DNA of 64,000 nucleotides, from positions 186,001 to 250,000 of the forward strand of contig CAJNDS010002629.1 of NCBI GenBank assembly GCA_905221605.1, given 5' to 3'. The position numbers and the translations under genes are program-made. Under the pieces are notes generated by a model, which did not search any database, was not told the origin of the DNA, and worked only from the letters and a program-made list of their open reading frames with translations. Shown here piece after piece: positions 49,247 to 64,000 of the stretch (position 1 is the first letter of the stretch; every line of letters starts with the position of its first letter). The DNA comes from Symbiodinium natans (lineage: Eukaryota > Sar > Dinophyceae > Suessiales > Symbiodiniaceae).

Positions 49247-51340
49247 TTGCCCGTGCCCCACCCCACCCCTGCCCAAACAACCATAATTAGTCATTTTTCC
49301 CACAGCCCGACGTGCCCCACTACACTCCCCAAGCAACCACAATCTTACCCCAGCTCCCACCATCTGAGTGGAGCACCCTGCGTCGTGCGCAGCGCTTACC
49401 CGACAAATGTCCAACAGGAGACCACCCATCCGAACACGATGAAGCTGGTCTTCACGATCTGTTCCACGCTTCGCACAGCCTCGAACTTCCTCAAACCCGG
49501 GTCTCGCGCTGCCTTTCCCAATTTGGGACTTTTGAGATGATTGTGGAGACTTGATGGTACCCGGTTCAGGGATTGCAGGACAAGATTCGCATAGTAGGCC
49601 AGCTAGAAGCCTGGCCCTGAGATGCCTACTGTCCAAGTCTTTTGGCGCCATTCGTATACCGATCCCTGGAGAGCAAAATCCTCAGCCCTACAGTAGGCGA
49701 GTTTGGATTGCAGTCGCGCTTCGCTCCAGGACCTTAAGTTAAAGCTTCTGGACCTTAGGTGCTGTGGCGATTGTGCTTCCCGCTTGGCGAATGCACCTCT
49801 GCGAAAAAAGTTCAATGTTCACTTTGATGTGTCGATTTTTAAGCTGCTCCGCCCTGAAGGGGTGTACTTGAATGATCGGGTCGTTGCTGGAATATTCAGC
49901 CAGTCTTCGTGCCTCGAACCCTGGATGCAGGTTTATTGTCCTGCGGGTCATGCACCTCGAAAGAAAGAACAAGGACCCACGATCCTAGAGTAGATGGACA
50001 AGCCAGAAGTTTAAACTTAGCCACCGACGCAACAATGCGGGCCTTGAACAGTGGTTCGGGTTAGTAACATGCGGCTTTCGTTCACAGGGCTCGATCTGTG
50101 TAGCGGGATGGCGAGATAGGGGAAAGGTTGGAGTCGCAGCTGCATGTCATCTAAATCTAGGGAATCTAGGCCACTAGAGTTATAGGCATCACCCGCACAG
50201 CCCCGCAGGAGCGGCAAGATGCCAAGGCCAAGGCAAGGCATCATTCCAAGAATTCTGCACGAAGAACCCCGAAACACAAGCCCGCGGCACAGCTTGCGAG
50301 CCCCTGAATCCTGTAGCTGCAGCTTTCAACTCATGATCATCAGCAAGCGCAGATTGCCCGTGGCGAAGACCCCGCCGGCTATGCCCTGATGGCTCCAACT
50401 GCTTCCCCGCGGGCTCAGGAGGAGCGGCTCAGGTTTATGGGTTTATGGGTTTGTGCAGGCCTATATGCAACAGTACAATTGCTTGGACTTCGGAGGTCTT
50501 GGAGAGGGGCACAGTGTGGGAAGCTATGGTAACATGCGTTCTTTGGTACGGGAGCTCAGGTGAGGTTTTCGGGTGGTCGGTCATGTGTTCATAAGGCGCA
50601 GAGCTTTGTGCTACATCTAAAAATTCGAAGCTAGGATTGTGAGTTGGAGAACCAAACAGGACCAGGCAGGGTCTTGCAGTTTGACGTTGAACCGCTGCTT
50701 GCTTCTGCTCGCTCGTAGCGGCAGAGGCAAGCCCAAGCACCTGATAGCCAAGCCTTTTGCATTTGCCTCGCAGGAGCTGGAGATGAAGCAGGACATGGCA
50801 CACAAAAACTATCGGTCATCCGGATGCTGGTAATCAGCGTAGCTGCAGAATGCAGGGGTCTTGTTGAAGAACGGCAAAGTCCCCTTTCGACCATGCTGCT
50901 GTGAAGGTGTCAACGTCCACCTCAGAGCACTATAGGCTGTCTTGTGTTATGAGAGTTTCCCCAAAGACCAACCCCGTGATATGAGTCTTTTTCATGCTTT
51001 CCATCATCCGGCATCCTCCCCGAAGAATCCCCAAAGCCATCCACATCGTCTCACTCCGACTCTGACTAGCCTGCGGCCTTTTGCAGCGTTCCACAGCCCA
51101 ACCTGGCGCCGTTCCTGGCAGTTTTTTGTGCTCAGACCGATAATGTTGTTTTATGGTGATGTGATGATGGGCTGGCCAGCGACTCTGGATTGCTGCAAGA
51201 GCTCGCGGGCCGTTTAAACATCCCGTGCTACATTGGTAATGCCCAGTTCCATTCAACTTGTCGTTCTATCAGAAGGCGTTTGGAGATGTGCAATCGAGGC
51301 GGCCAAAAACCGTGTCTATGGCGCAGTCAGATCCCTTCAG

Positions 51341-51344
<4 letters not shown>
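49247..51344. other. gene-poor flank of the copia element
   Basis: No gene is recognised; the C-rich start (to about 49,290) and several short frames show no motif. Its left counterpart before 34,371 is equally featureless, so the element did not visibly interrupt a gene. Confidence 0.45.
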
Positions 51345-51377
<33 letters not shown>

Positions 51378-51492
51378 GAAGGTAGAAAGTGCAGAAAGAG
51401 AAGCAGAAGAAGACGAAGAAGTAGCAGAAGAAGGAGAGAGAGAGAGAGGGACCGCTCCCCTCAAGCCCCGAAGAAGAAGAAGAAGAAGAGAG
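51345..51492 (+). repeat. GA and GAA microsatellites
   Basis: A GA tract (about 51,345-51,374), an AGAAG-rich stretch, a second GA block (51,434-51,448) and GAA units (51,469-51,489). Between them CCCCTCAAGCCCCG resembles sequence downstream of the leader relic in LINE copy 2, but no leader core is present. Confidence 0.7.
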
Positions 51493-51672
51493 TGAGATAC
51501 AAAAATGACACAAAACAACAAATATGAAGAAAGACATAAAACAAAGAAAAAAGCAAAGAAATACAGATCGATGATGAGACATGTCTCTGAATAAGCGTCG
51601 CTGGCGACATCATTAAATTGGCGGAAAGATAAGCTTCCTGCTTTCAGTTGCGCTGCTGGTCTCCGAGCCTGG

Positions 51673-51870
51673 TCCCTGGAGTGTCCACCCTCAGAGAAGC
51701 TGACAGAGAGTCCCGCATCGCTCCGGCCGCTGGGAGGGTCCGAGGGTCCCGCTGAGCATCCTTGGCTGCAGAGCGTGTCCCTGGAGTGCTCATCTGCAGG
51801 TCAGCTCGCAGATAGTCCCGCCGAGTATCCCTGGAGCGCTACCCCGCGAGAATTCCGCGGACAGTCCCGC
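51673..51870. repeat. degenerate ~50-nt tandem repeat
   Basis: Landmarks recur: TCCCTGGAG(T/C)G at 51,673, 51,778 and 51,828, and GTCCCGC, often followed by GAG(C/T)ATCC, at about 51,709, 51,746, 51,815 and 51,864. About four half-conserved units are seen. No coding function. Confidence 0.55.
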
Positions 51871-54800
51871 GACAAAAGTTATACCTGTCCGAAGCCGGCA
51901 GGATTGCTCCCACATCGATTAGGATCGAAGTAACAATGTAACATTTATCCAAACACCATGCAGTTTATTCACGCAGTTTCCCTGGCGTTCGCAACCTGAA
52001 CACCAAAAACTGGGAAGCTGCTGCGCTGAAGTAACTACATTGAATTGCCTTGCTCAGGTGCCTCCAGGTGAGTGGCCTTTTTTGTGTCCAGCGTCAAGAT
52101 GACCGGAGACGAGGGGGTTTTTCCATCAAATCAAATCCTCTCTTCCGCGTTCTTGATCAATGGCGCCGGACGTGGATTTGACAAATAAGTACTGACAGCA
52201 ATAGCCTACGAGTCCCACTAAACCCCATCGCCCTACCCCCGTGGGTTTCTCACCTTTTTTTGCAGAACCGGCCCAGTTTTCCTGCTTTTGTTTGAGCAGC
52301 CAAGCACGGACGAAGTGCAGACTGCTTGGAAGGGCTTCCTTTGTAAGTCTTGTACATACAGAATGAGCCATTAGACAACCAGCTAAATCTGCCCATGGAG
52401 AATCCAACTGGTTGCTTGCATGTGGCTGTAATTGCATGAGTTCATGGCCTTCGCTAGGGAACTTCCACAAAGACCGACATTGCTTCGCAAGACTGCCTAG
52501 CGGCACATTGCAGAGGTATCAAGCCTGCACTGTATACCCTCCATTGCAAAGCAGGGTTGCACTGAGCCTTACTCCCGAATTCAGCTTGTCCTGAGGCCCT
52601 GGTCCCCCGGCTCTGCCCACTGGTCCTTTGGTCCCTTTGGCCCGGTGACCTTTGAATCCACGAAAGCACTCGGCCAGGTGAATGCCTCTACGGACATTGT
52701 TGCAAAATGGAGAGGGTAACAGGGGCTGCGCCCCTCATTCTTTTCCACAAACCGGGCTTTAAATTTGCTCGATGGAAAGTCTTTCGTGTTTTCGTTTCTC
52801 TTGCGCCACGTCTTGCTGCAAAACTAGATCACTGGACGCACCATCTTGTCCCCACTCTTGTCTCTCTTCCTGTCTCCCTTCAAATGAAGAGCCAAAGCAC
52901 TGAATGCGTCCCTCTCTCTTCCCGACCTGCTGCACTTTTTGTCGGTTGTGCAGGGGGCGCTATCATCGCAACGGTCTGAACTTGCGAGGATGGCGACTCC
53001 CGCAACCTTCGTTTTTCGAGCCTGAACTGAACTGTCCACCATCGCAGCGGCTACGATCTCGAGCCGGGGATGACATGCTCAGGGTTAGGGGCTCATATGC
53101 CGCTCAAATTGCAGCGCAGGAGTCAGCGAGGATAGAAGTTTTGATGACTAGCGGCAGCCGTTACAAGGCTGTGAAAGGTCCCAGTTCTTGTACTGTGAAG
53201 CCATGGCCCCGCTGCCTGGCTCCTGCTCGGCTCTGGACTCAGTACAGATTTCAGCATTTTGGAGGCATTCGTTTCATTAGATGCTTCAGAGTATGGCAGC
53301 TGCACTTGCTGGCCACGCCAGTCAAGAGTAGTATTTTCTACGGGAGGCCCCCTATGTCGGCACCGTCGGCACCCCGCACGAGGCCTTCCTGGAGTGATTG
53401 GAGCCAATTACACGGAGCCTATGCATGAAGGTGGCCCTTCCTTGTGGCATCTTCTAGAATCTAGACAAGATTCATGCTTGAGTCCAGTTGAGTGTCACAT
53501 TCTAGAGAGCTCACGCACTTTCTTGTCCAGTACACCTGTACCGTGCCTGTACCCATCACAAATGAAGGCAGGGCTCCCAAGCCCTTAAAACCTCGATCCA
53601 TTCTCTTGCAGCAGTTCTGCTGCACGCGTAAATGAAGATGCCCTCAGAAGATTCCCCGCATGAGCGAACCTGTATTCTGCACTCGAGTTTGACTTTGAAG
53701 AACTTGACCATCGAGCCCTCCATCTCTAAGCCTAGATGAACAGACGCTGATTCCCCTTTGATTCCCTCACCGCCGTTGCACTCCATAAGCTCCCACCATG
53801 TGCACCCCCCCTGTCAGAGGCATCAGTCCCTTGGGCCTCGTCCAGCGCTTCGGCCTTGCCACTGGCAGCGCAGGCAGCGCAGGCGGGCCTTGGAACCTGT
53901 TTGGGTATCCGGGCTTCCCCCCAAAACTCATGGGCTGTGTTGCGTGTTGATGTCCCGCCTTTGTTCGCTCGTGCCAGAAGGAGGTGAGGTCCGGTGCATT
54001 TGACACATGTCTTGCTCATAATCAGAGCAGCGAGGGTCGGGACAAAAGTTTGGCCATAAGCCCCCACATACCCCATGCACCGGAAGGAGCCCCCAACCGC
54101 CAAAATCCCAAACTCTATCGTTTTCTGGCAGGCTGCCCAGCTACACGGAGCCGCGGCCGCACATGCCGCCAGGGCCCCGGCGAGCCATCATTGCCGTGGG
54201 GATCAGCCACATGACCACATGTCTGTACCTACCGGGATGGAGGTTTACGCGCAACGATCAGGACCTCGTTGCCCGTGCTTCATTCATGCTGATGTGACTT
54301 GCATGCTTACAGCTTGTGTTGGCAACTTAGTGTGCTGTGATACACGGGGCGCGTTGCAGTACGGGCCTTGCCTGCTTTGGGCGGCAGACGCATGCTCTAA
54401 CATGCTCCAAATTTAATCAAGTCTTTGGTAGGTGTGCACCTCGTGTCGAAAGTCCACCAGCCTGCACCCTCAACATCCTAAGTCTCTACTTAGTCCCCTT
54501 AGTCTGCATTTCCTTCAACCCCTTTCAAGTATATAGCCCCTAAACGCCGAGCCTTTGAAAGCTATGTCTTTCGATGCTGCGCTCCCCGCTCCTGGCGCTC
54601 TTCACGGCATCGGCCGCTGCCGCTGCGGGGTCGGCGCTTGGGGCTGCGGCAGCCTGCGTGCAATCTCAGGCAGTTTCTTTTGGTGATGTAAGGCAGGGGC
54701 TTTCTCTGGGACGGCAGATCGTGAGACTTGGCGTAACGTTTACTTACAATTTCTCAGAGTCGTTTGGAATCTAAACGACCTTGTCATTGCAATTCAGCCA

Positions 54801-56700
54801 CGGAAGCCCCGATCATCGAGGATTGAGCACACGGGCATGTAGCGGCTAGCATGAGAGGTAAATCTACCACGTCCAGGCTGCAATGGAAACTGTCCAGCCG
54901 ATTCTGTTTGTTGGCTAGCCGCACTATTCCTCGAGAATCTGCCTCCAAAACATTCCAAGCAAAGATCATGGGTAGACGTTGAGCTGCCCCGTGCTTTCCG
55001 TAGTGTGAGAGCCTTATCTTGGGCACACTTGGACTTCGCATAGGCATTATGACATGCAGGCACGTACACATGTATTCATGTATAGATTGCTGGCGTGACT
55101 ATTTTTGCTGCTATTCGTGGCCATCATTTGTTTTGTTGTTTGTGTCATTATGATGATAACGTTGTCCTCACTTATGCCAACATTCAATCAGCCGACGACA
55201 AGTTCAATTTCCCAATTTGGCTGAAGCCCCTAGACAGCTTGGGCAGACAGACCCTCAGGTGGTAGAGACTTGCGACGGAATGTTTATGCGCCTGCAAGAA
55301 TGTAAAGTCATGCAGCCTGAGATGTTTTGGAGACGGGAACTTGATGCTGTAATCTGTCAGAATCTATGCTCGAGTGCACTGGAACATGTCTAGAGACATC
55401 ATTCTGACTTCTCACTGTATAGGCCCAGGAAATTGCAGGCAAGAAGTTTGTTTTAGTTGGACAAGGTTCTGCTTCTGTGGGCTGCCTACTGCATCTACCA
55501 CTGGTGGCAGGGCCTGGTGGTCTACATCGTGAGGGCCCCAACTTCGGTCAGTCTTTTTCAGTCTTCTTCAGTGCTGCGTACGTGAGCCGGCAGCTCTGAT
55601 TGTGTTTCTGAAACATATAGGCTCTTTCTGCCATGCAGGGACAGGGTACACCCGCACACCCTGCCTGTCGAGAAGTGGCACATGCCGCGCAGCCATACAC
55701 AACCACGCAACCATGTAGTTCGAAAACGCCAGCACCCAGCCTGCAAAGGATGGCGCAGCCGTCTGCGGCACGCCAAAGCAACAACCTCAGCTGCCTGCGT
55801 CTACGCGGAGGGGCCAAAAGGACGGATTCCAAGTTATAGTAAATTAGGAAGGCAGGCCCAGATAAGTTCATTTTGCTGTGCCCCGACACTTCCCTCTTGT
55901 TCATATTGAGGGTGGCCTCTGATCCCATGACCATCACACTCCCAACGCCACGCCCAAGATCTGCGCGATGATGAGCAAGTTTTCGCAAGCGTTCCTGATA
56001 TGCGAACCCCAGCCAGCTTCCTCCTTCAACCCTTGTCAGGATCACTTGACGCCTCAGAGACAAGGTCCTGCCCGCTTCGGGCAGTTGAAAAGCTTGGAGC
56101 CTTCAGGTTTGTTTGGCGGTATGCTCTTCTGCGTAGGTTTGGAACGAATTTGATGTGGCTGCTGTATTCTTCCTTGCACTTCGAGGCACAAGCTTCCAGA
56201 AAGCAAGAAGATAAACCACATCATTTGCACAACTGAATTCATGTCGCTACGAAGGCAAAAGCAACACTTCGCCAGCAACTTGTAGGAAAACCGAAGAAGG
56301 GTTCGAAGGATTGTCCTCAAGTATGCACAAGGCCCTAAATCCCTCTCCCCCCGAATCCATATGTGACCGGGAGATGCCATAAGGCATGAACGTCCCCAGA
56401 GACCCTGAACATGGAACATTTGAACCACAAACCGCCAGAGCCCTATGTCGCAAAAGGACGGCGAGAGCTGGAGAAGCGTCCAGTGTCTGAGGGCTTTCGG
56501 ACCCCTCGCTCCGAGAGCGTGGAGGCTAGACTCAGCGTTATCTAGCGCGATCGGGAACCACAGTGATAGCGATGTTTCTTGCTTTTACGAAATGTAGACG
56601 ACCAGGCGCAGCGCCGTGACGTAGTAAATTCAGTAATAGGAGTACTAGGCGGTAGTCGCAGCAGTAGTAGAGGTAGACAAGGAGGAGGAGCACCAGTAGT
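51871..56700. other. gene-poor region
   Basis: No gene is recognised. One short frame starting near 54,574 begins with a signal-peptide-like Ala/Leu run but lacks follow-up exons. No repeats longer than a few units were noticed. Confidence 0.45.
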
Positions 56701-56725
56701 CGTCGTCGTCGTCGTCGTCGTCGTC
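56701..56725 (+). repeat. GTC trinucleotide run
   Basis: Eight CGT/GTC units, preceded by imperfect AGT/AGC triplets (56,650-56,700). It has the same triplet type as the large array at 57.2 kb. Confidence 0.9.
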
Positions 56726-57170
56726 ACCGCCAGTGTGTCTGGGCTTGAAACATGACCTTGGTGCGTTTAAGACATCGAATAGCTCGAGGAACTTGCTCCA
56801 TTTCGACATGTAAAAACGCAGACAGCCACCGTGAGGAAATCACACATGACCTAGAAAAAGGGATGCGTGCTGGACCCTCCCCTGCCCTGCAACACCAGTG
56901 AATGTAGGGTGTTGGATGTTTGGGCCGCAAGGCTGTGGGATAACGATGTGCTCCTCTTGCGAACCTTACCCTGAACCAGTTTAAGGACACGCGTACAAAC
57001 TGCAAGTTGCGGAATCTTGAACCCTTTTGCGGTTGTAGGCCGGCGCGGGTACCTTGTAGTTGTAGTAGCTTGTGTTATTGTTGTTCTTGGTCTTGGTCTT
57101 GGTGTTGTTGTGCTTCTTGTTGCTGTGGTGGTGATAGCATGAGTAGTGGAAGAAGTACGAGTGGGAGTAG

Positions 57171-61260
<4,090 letters not shown>

Positions 61261-61266
61261 CTTGTT

Positions 61267-61389
61267 GGGGGGGGGGGGGGGGGGGGGGGTAAAATTGATA
61301 TATCACACGTAAATTGATACATCACACGAATTCCTTGGTTTTGGAGGGGGGGGGGGGTAAATTGATACACCAATACCTGAAGGGGGGGG
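61267..61389. repeat. G runs each followed by TAAATTGATA
   Basis: G23 (61,267-61,289) is followed by TAAAATTGATATATCACACG and a second copy TAAATTGATACATCACACG (61,310-61,328). G12 (61,346-61,357) is followed by a third TAAATTGATACA copy (61,358-61,369), and then G8 near 61,382. The pairing of G run and AT-rich unit repeats, so it is a small tandem structure. Confidence 0.75.
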
Positions 61390-63505
61390 CGTTTTTACGT
61401 CAAGACCTGACAGCACAAAATGCGTCGCCGCCCGAAGACTCTGCCCCCTCAACTCAAGCATGCCTCCAACAGGTCCCTGCCCACACTTTCTCATGCAACT
61501 TTGCTCTTGCTTCCTGCCCCCGAGCTTTCGTCCTCCCTGCCTCCGGCCCTCAAGTAGCTGCTATTGGCTCGCATGTCCGTATGGAGACATTAAGGAATGG
61601 ATTCAATAGAGCCATGGCCAAAGCTTCCCAAACCTCTACAAGCCTAACATCCAGCAAGCACCGCTCATGGGAAGAGGCTGCACCTGTTGAAGGCCCTAGT
61701 TGAAGGTGAGGTACAGTACATTACTTCATTGTCGCTACATGTCAGTGCGCACACTGTGTATGCCTCTCCTTCCGCTGTATTTTACTTGAAACATGGCAAT
61801 GCCTGCGCAAAGGTGTAGTCAACATGACCGGGGGCATGCGCACTGAGAAGGCCACCATGAGAAATTGATTTTGAAGCTTGTAGGGTATGGGGGCGACAGT
61901 ACAGTGTGAAGATGTTCAAGCTATTCCCCGTGGATGTCAGAAGGGTCGCAGTAGCTTTGCTTCTCCTGTCTGGGTACTTCGGTTTGGGCTGGGAACAAGG
62001 GCTGGGTAGCGTTGATAAGCGGAGCAGGGTGACTTGCACAAGGCTGCAAAGAAGACCATGCAGGCTGATAGGGGTGTTGGCAGCGTCTCGACTACCTGCA
62101 ACTACCACTTCAACAACCTTAGCGGCCGCCACGACCTAGAAAAGCACCGCAGACCCCTGAATCCGCTCCTTGCAGTCAAACAAGCGCCAAGCCTTGGAAA
62201 GCTCAGACAGCTCGGTTAGACAGGCGGTAGGTTCTGAGGGAGGTACAGTGAAAGACAATCACTTGCAAGCGAAGCCTGGTTAGCGTCGGGCAGAAGCTTG
62301 CGTCATCTTCTCGAAAGCCTTCTAAACTCCATCCGCAGATTGTGCGCAGGATCTTCTGGGCACCAAGGAGGTCCCCAAAAGTGCCTACTACGGTGGCTCG
62401 GCACGCGCTCTGAAACCCCCCCCCCCCCAAGCTCGGCAGCACAACCTTGCACAATGAGTCCGAGCGTTTAGGCATCCATGTAGGCCAGTACCTGCAGCAT
62501 GACCGCCTAATGATCCGTGCATGCCCGTGTGCTTCAGGTCGTCTCCAAGAGCAATAGCAGATAAGTAGCAGGATGCATTGCTCTCCTTTTTGCCCAAGCC
62601 AAGGTGTCCAAACGCTTCGTGCATTGGATCTCCTCCTGCTTCAGAGGTTTGCTTGTACACGGTGCAGGGCGTGACAGCAATCTTAGATCCGAGGGAGGAA
62701 TGCTCTTCTGAGTTTTTGTTGCCATGGCAAATTTAGGTCGTCGCATCTCGTTGGTAGTGTGATCCTCGCTGCAGTCGTCCCACAATGACATGAAAAGATG
62801 GTTGGCTGGATCTACTAGTAGCATTGTCTAGCACTAGCACCCTTACTTCTTGACTACTCTTGGAATTGAGCGCATGTGAGATTTTATCACCAGGGGATGC
62901 ATTCAAGACCGTTGAAGCCAAAGCCGCAAGCCTAGGCCGAGAAGAAACTTCAAGGCTTCTTGCATGACAGGTGGGGAAAATTGCACACAATTGCCCAGGA
63001 GTGCTACAACATCACAGGCATCCGGCTGCGGAACTTCCCAGAGTTCATCGTCGCCTTCGCCATGGTAAAGACGGGGCTGGGGTTCAAATTCAGGGACGAG
63101 GCTAGTGCGTCTTGACACTCTGCTTAGTCGGGGAAGCTCAGGGGGTCGCTTCTTGGCTTCTTTGCATCTGAGCGGTGCCGGCATACGAATTTACAACATT
63201 GCTGCGTTGGGGCAATGCCTTTCAACAACACCAACGCCAGCACTACGACTTGCTTTCTCTATGTCTATAACATATCCGCTCAAGTGAATGGGTGCTTGGA
63301 ATTTCAGACATGGATATCGGACTGCATGGATGTCAGAAATGGCATATGAGCTAAACGGTCAACATCAACAACTGCGCTCATTTTCTAATCGCGTAGACTC
63401 CTTCCTCGGAAGATCCGAGTTTACCCAACACAACAACCGCAACCCAAAACACAAATGATTCCAGGCACGAGTCCCCCGGATCCACAACATAGTGAACCCT
63501 TGTCT
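61390..63505. other. gene-poor region
   Basis: No gene is recognised. A minus-strand frame at 62,903-63,184 contains a coding-like stretch (YHGEGDDELWEVPQPDACD) that might be an exon, without further support. A C14 run lies near 62,418-62,429. Confidence 0.4.
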
Positions 63506-63632
63506 TGCATTTGTGGGTTGGTGGGTGGGTGGGTTGGTGGGTTGGTTGGTTGTGTGTGCACGCACGCGTGCATGTGTCCCCGTGGGTGTGTTGTTGATTG
63601 GTTTCGCTGTGCTCATGTGTACAAGAACAATG

Positions 63633-63663
<31 letters not shown>

Positions 63664-63714
63664 TATATATGTATATGTACATATATATACAAATGTGAAT
63701 GTGTGTGTGTGTCA
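63506..63714. repeat. GGTT/GGTGGG tract and TA/CATA microsatellite
   Basis: GGTGGGTGGG/GGTT units (63,513-63,550), a TA run (63,632-63,659), TATG/CATA units to about 63,690 and a GT run (63,700-63,712). Confidence 0.85.
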
Positions 63715-64000
63715 GGTTGATCACGTCCGAGCCCAGATGCTGCTAATTATAAACTCATAGTATTTGTCACATTTCAGAAGGCGGGTGAAAGAGATGCATG
63801 TTGGACTGGCGCCAGCGAAGACGCCTATCCGTGAAACAAGTTGGGACAAGTGACAAGTTGGCTGCAAGAGTTTGTGACACAATTGTACTGCAAGCTGCGC
63901 ATGGTTCCATTCTATCACGCAGTCGCTGCGCACAAGCCCGAAGCATCTTGAATAATCAAGGAGATCTTCTCGCAGAAACACGACTCTTAAGAAATAGCAA
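63715..64000. other. no feature seen
   Basis: Short terminal stretch; the only ORF is a minus-strand frame of 86 codons without motifs. Confidence 0.4.

Noticed and set aside
54574-54774. ORF with an Ala-rich signal-peptide-like start
   Set aside because: Could be a first exon, but no continuation or splice partner was found.
61906-62139. ORF with a signal-anchor-like N-terminus (VAVALLLLSGYFGLGW)
   Set aside because: Only the hydrophobic start is suggestive; the remainder is random-like and no exons follow.
62903-63184. Minus-strand frame with coding-like composition
   Set aside because: Single short frame without family or flanking exon support.

Overview
The window looks like nuclear DNA of a dinoflagellate, most likely a Symbiodiniaceae-type genome. 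The strongest evidence is the dinoflagellate spliced-leader core CCATTTTGGCTCAAG, present as tandem relics at 11,198-11,227 and again (one good, one decayed copy) at 20,090-20,119. Supporting signs are very low host-gene density, frequent microsatellites (GA, GAA, AC, TA, GTA/GTC) and long G/C runs, and large retroelements with single very long ORFs. No tRNA, rRNA or CRISPR was recognised.

Layout. 1-11.1 kb is mostly non-coding, with one unrecognised acidic ORF (1.5-2.0 kb), a diverged duplication (2.1-2.9 kb) and frame-broken exons of a MmgE/PrpD-like gene (4.4-5.2 kb). 11.1-20.0 kb is a LINE (non-LTR retrotransposon): G/GA-rich 5' module, two spliced-leader relics, ORF1 (coiled coil plus putative RRM-like domain), ORF2 (AP endonuclease plus reverse transcriptase, in frame with ORF1 after one UGA and broken once) and a 1,346-codon ORF3. 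20.0-22.7 kb is a second, internally deleted and frame-broken LINE of the same family. 23.1-23.45 kb holds two further LINE 5'-module-like pieces. 26.8-28.4 kb is a multiply frameshifted pseudogene of a secreted protein. 29-34 kb is mostly non-coding.

34,376-49,241 is the centrepiece: a 14,866-bp Ty1/copia element with identical 108-bp LTRs, a 5-bp target-site duplication (AGTTC) and a primer-binding site that looks like the complement of a tRNA anticodon arm (half-tRNA priming). Its main reading frame of 4,472 codons encodes Gag with two CCCH zinc fingers, aspartic protease, a 2-oxoglutarate/Fe(II) dioxygenase-like domain, integrase, reverse transcriptase, an RNase H carrying a large insertion, a methyltransferase-like domain with a Pro-Cys motif, an SGNH-hydrolase-like domain, a Tpt1/KptA-like RNA 2'-phosphotransferase domain, a zinc ribbon and a Pro/Arg-rich tail. 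A 250-residue N-terminal coiled-coil segment lies one frame away and joins through GCG-UGA-U, a possible +1 frameshift site. Perfect LTR identity with an unbroken pol argues for recent activity.

49.2-64 kb is again gene-poor, with microsatellites, a degenerate ~50-nt repeat (51.7 kb), a 300-bp GTC/GTA array (57.2 kb) and G-run-associated repeats (61.3 kb).

How it may work together (inference): the copia element appears to combine a tRNA-fragment primer, an RNA-end or tRNA-repair enzyme and nucleic-acid or small-molecule modifying domains in one polyprotein. The LINEs show that their RNAs were trans-spliced by the host before being copied back into the genome.
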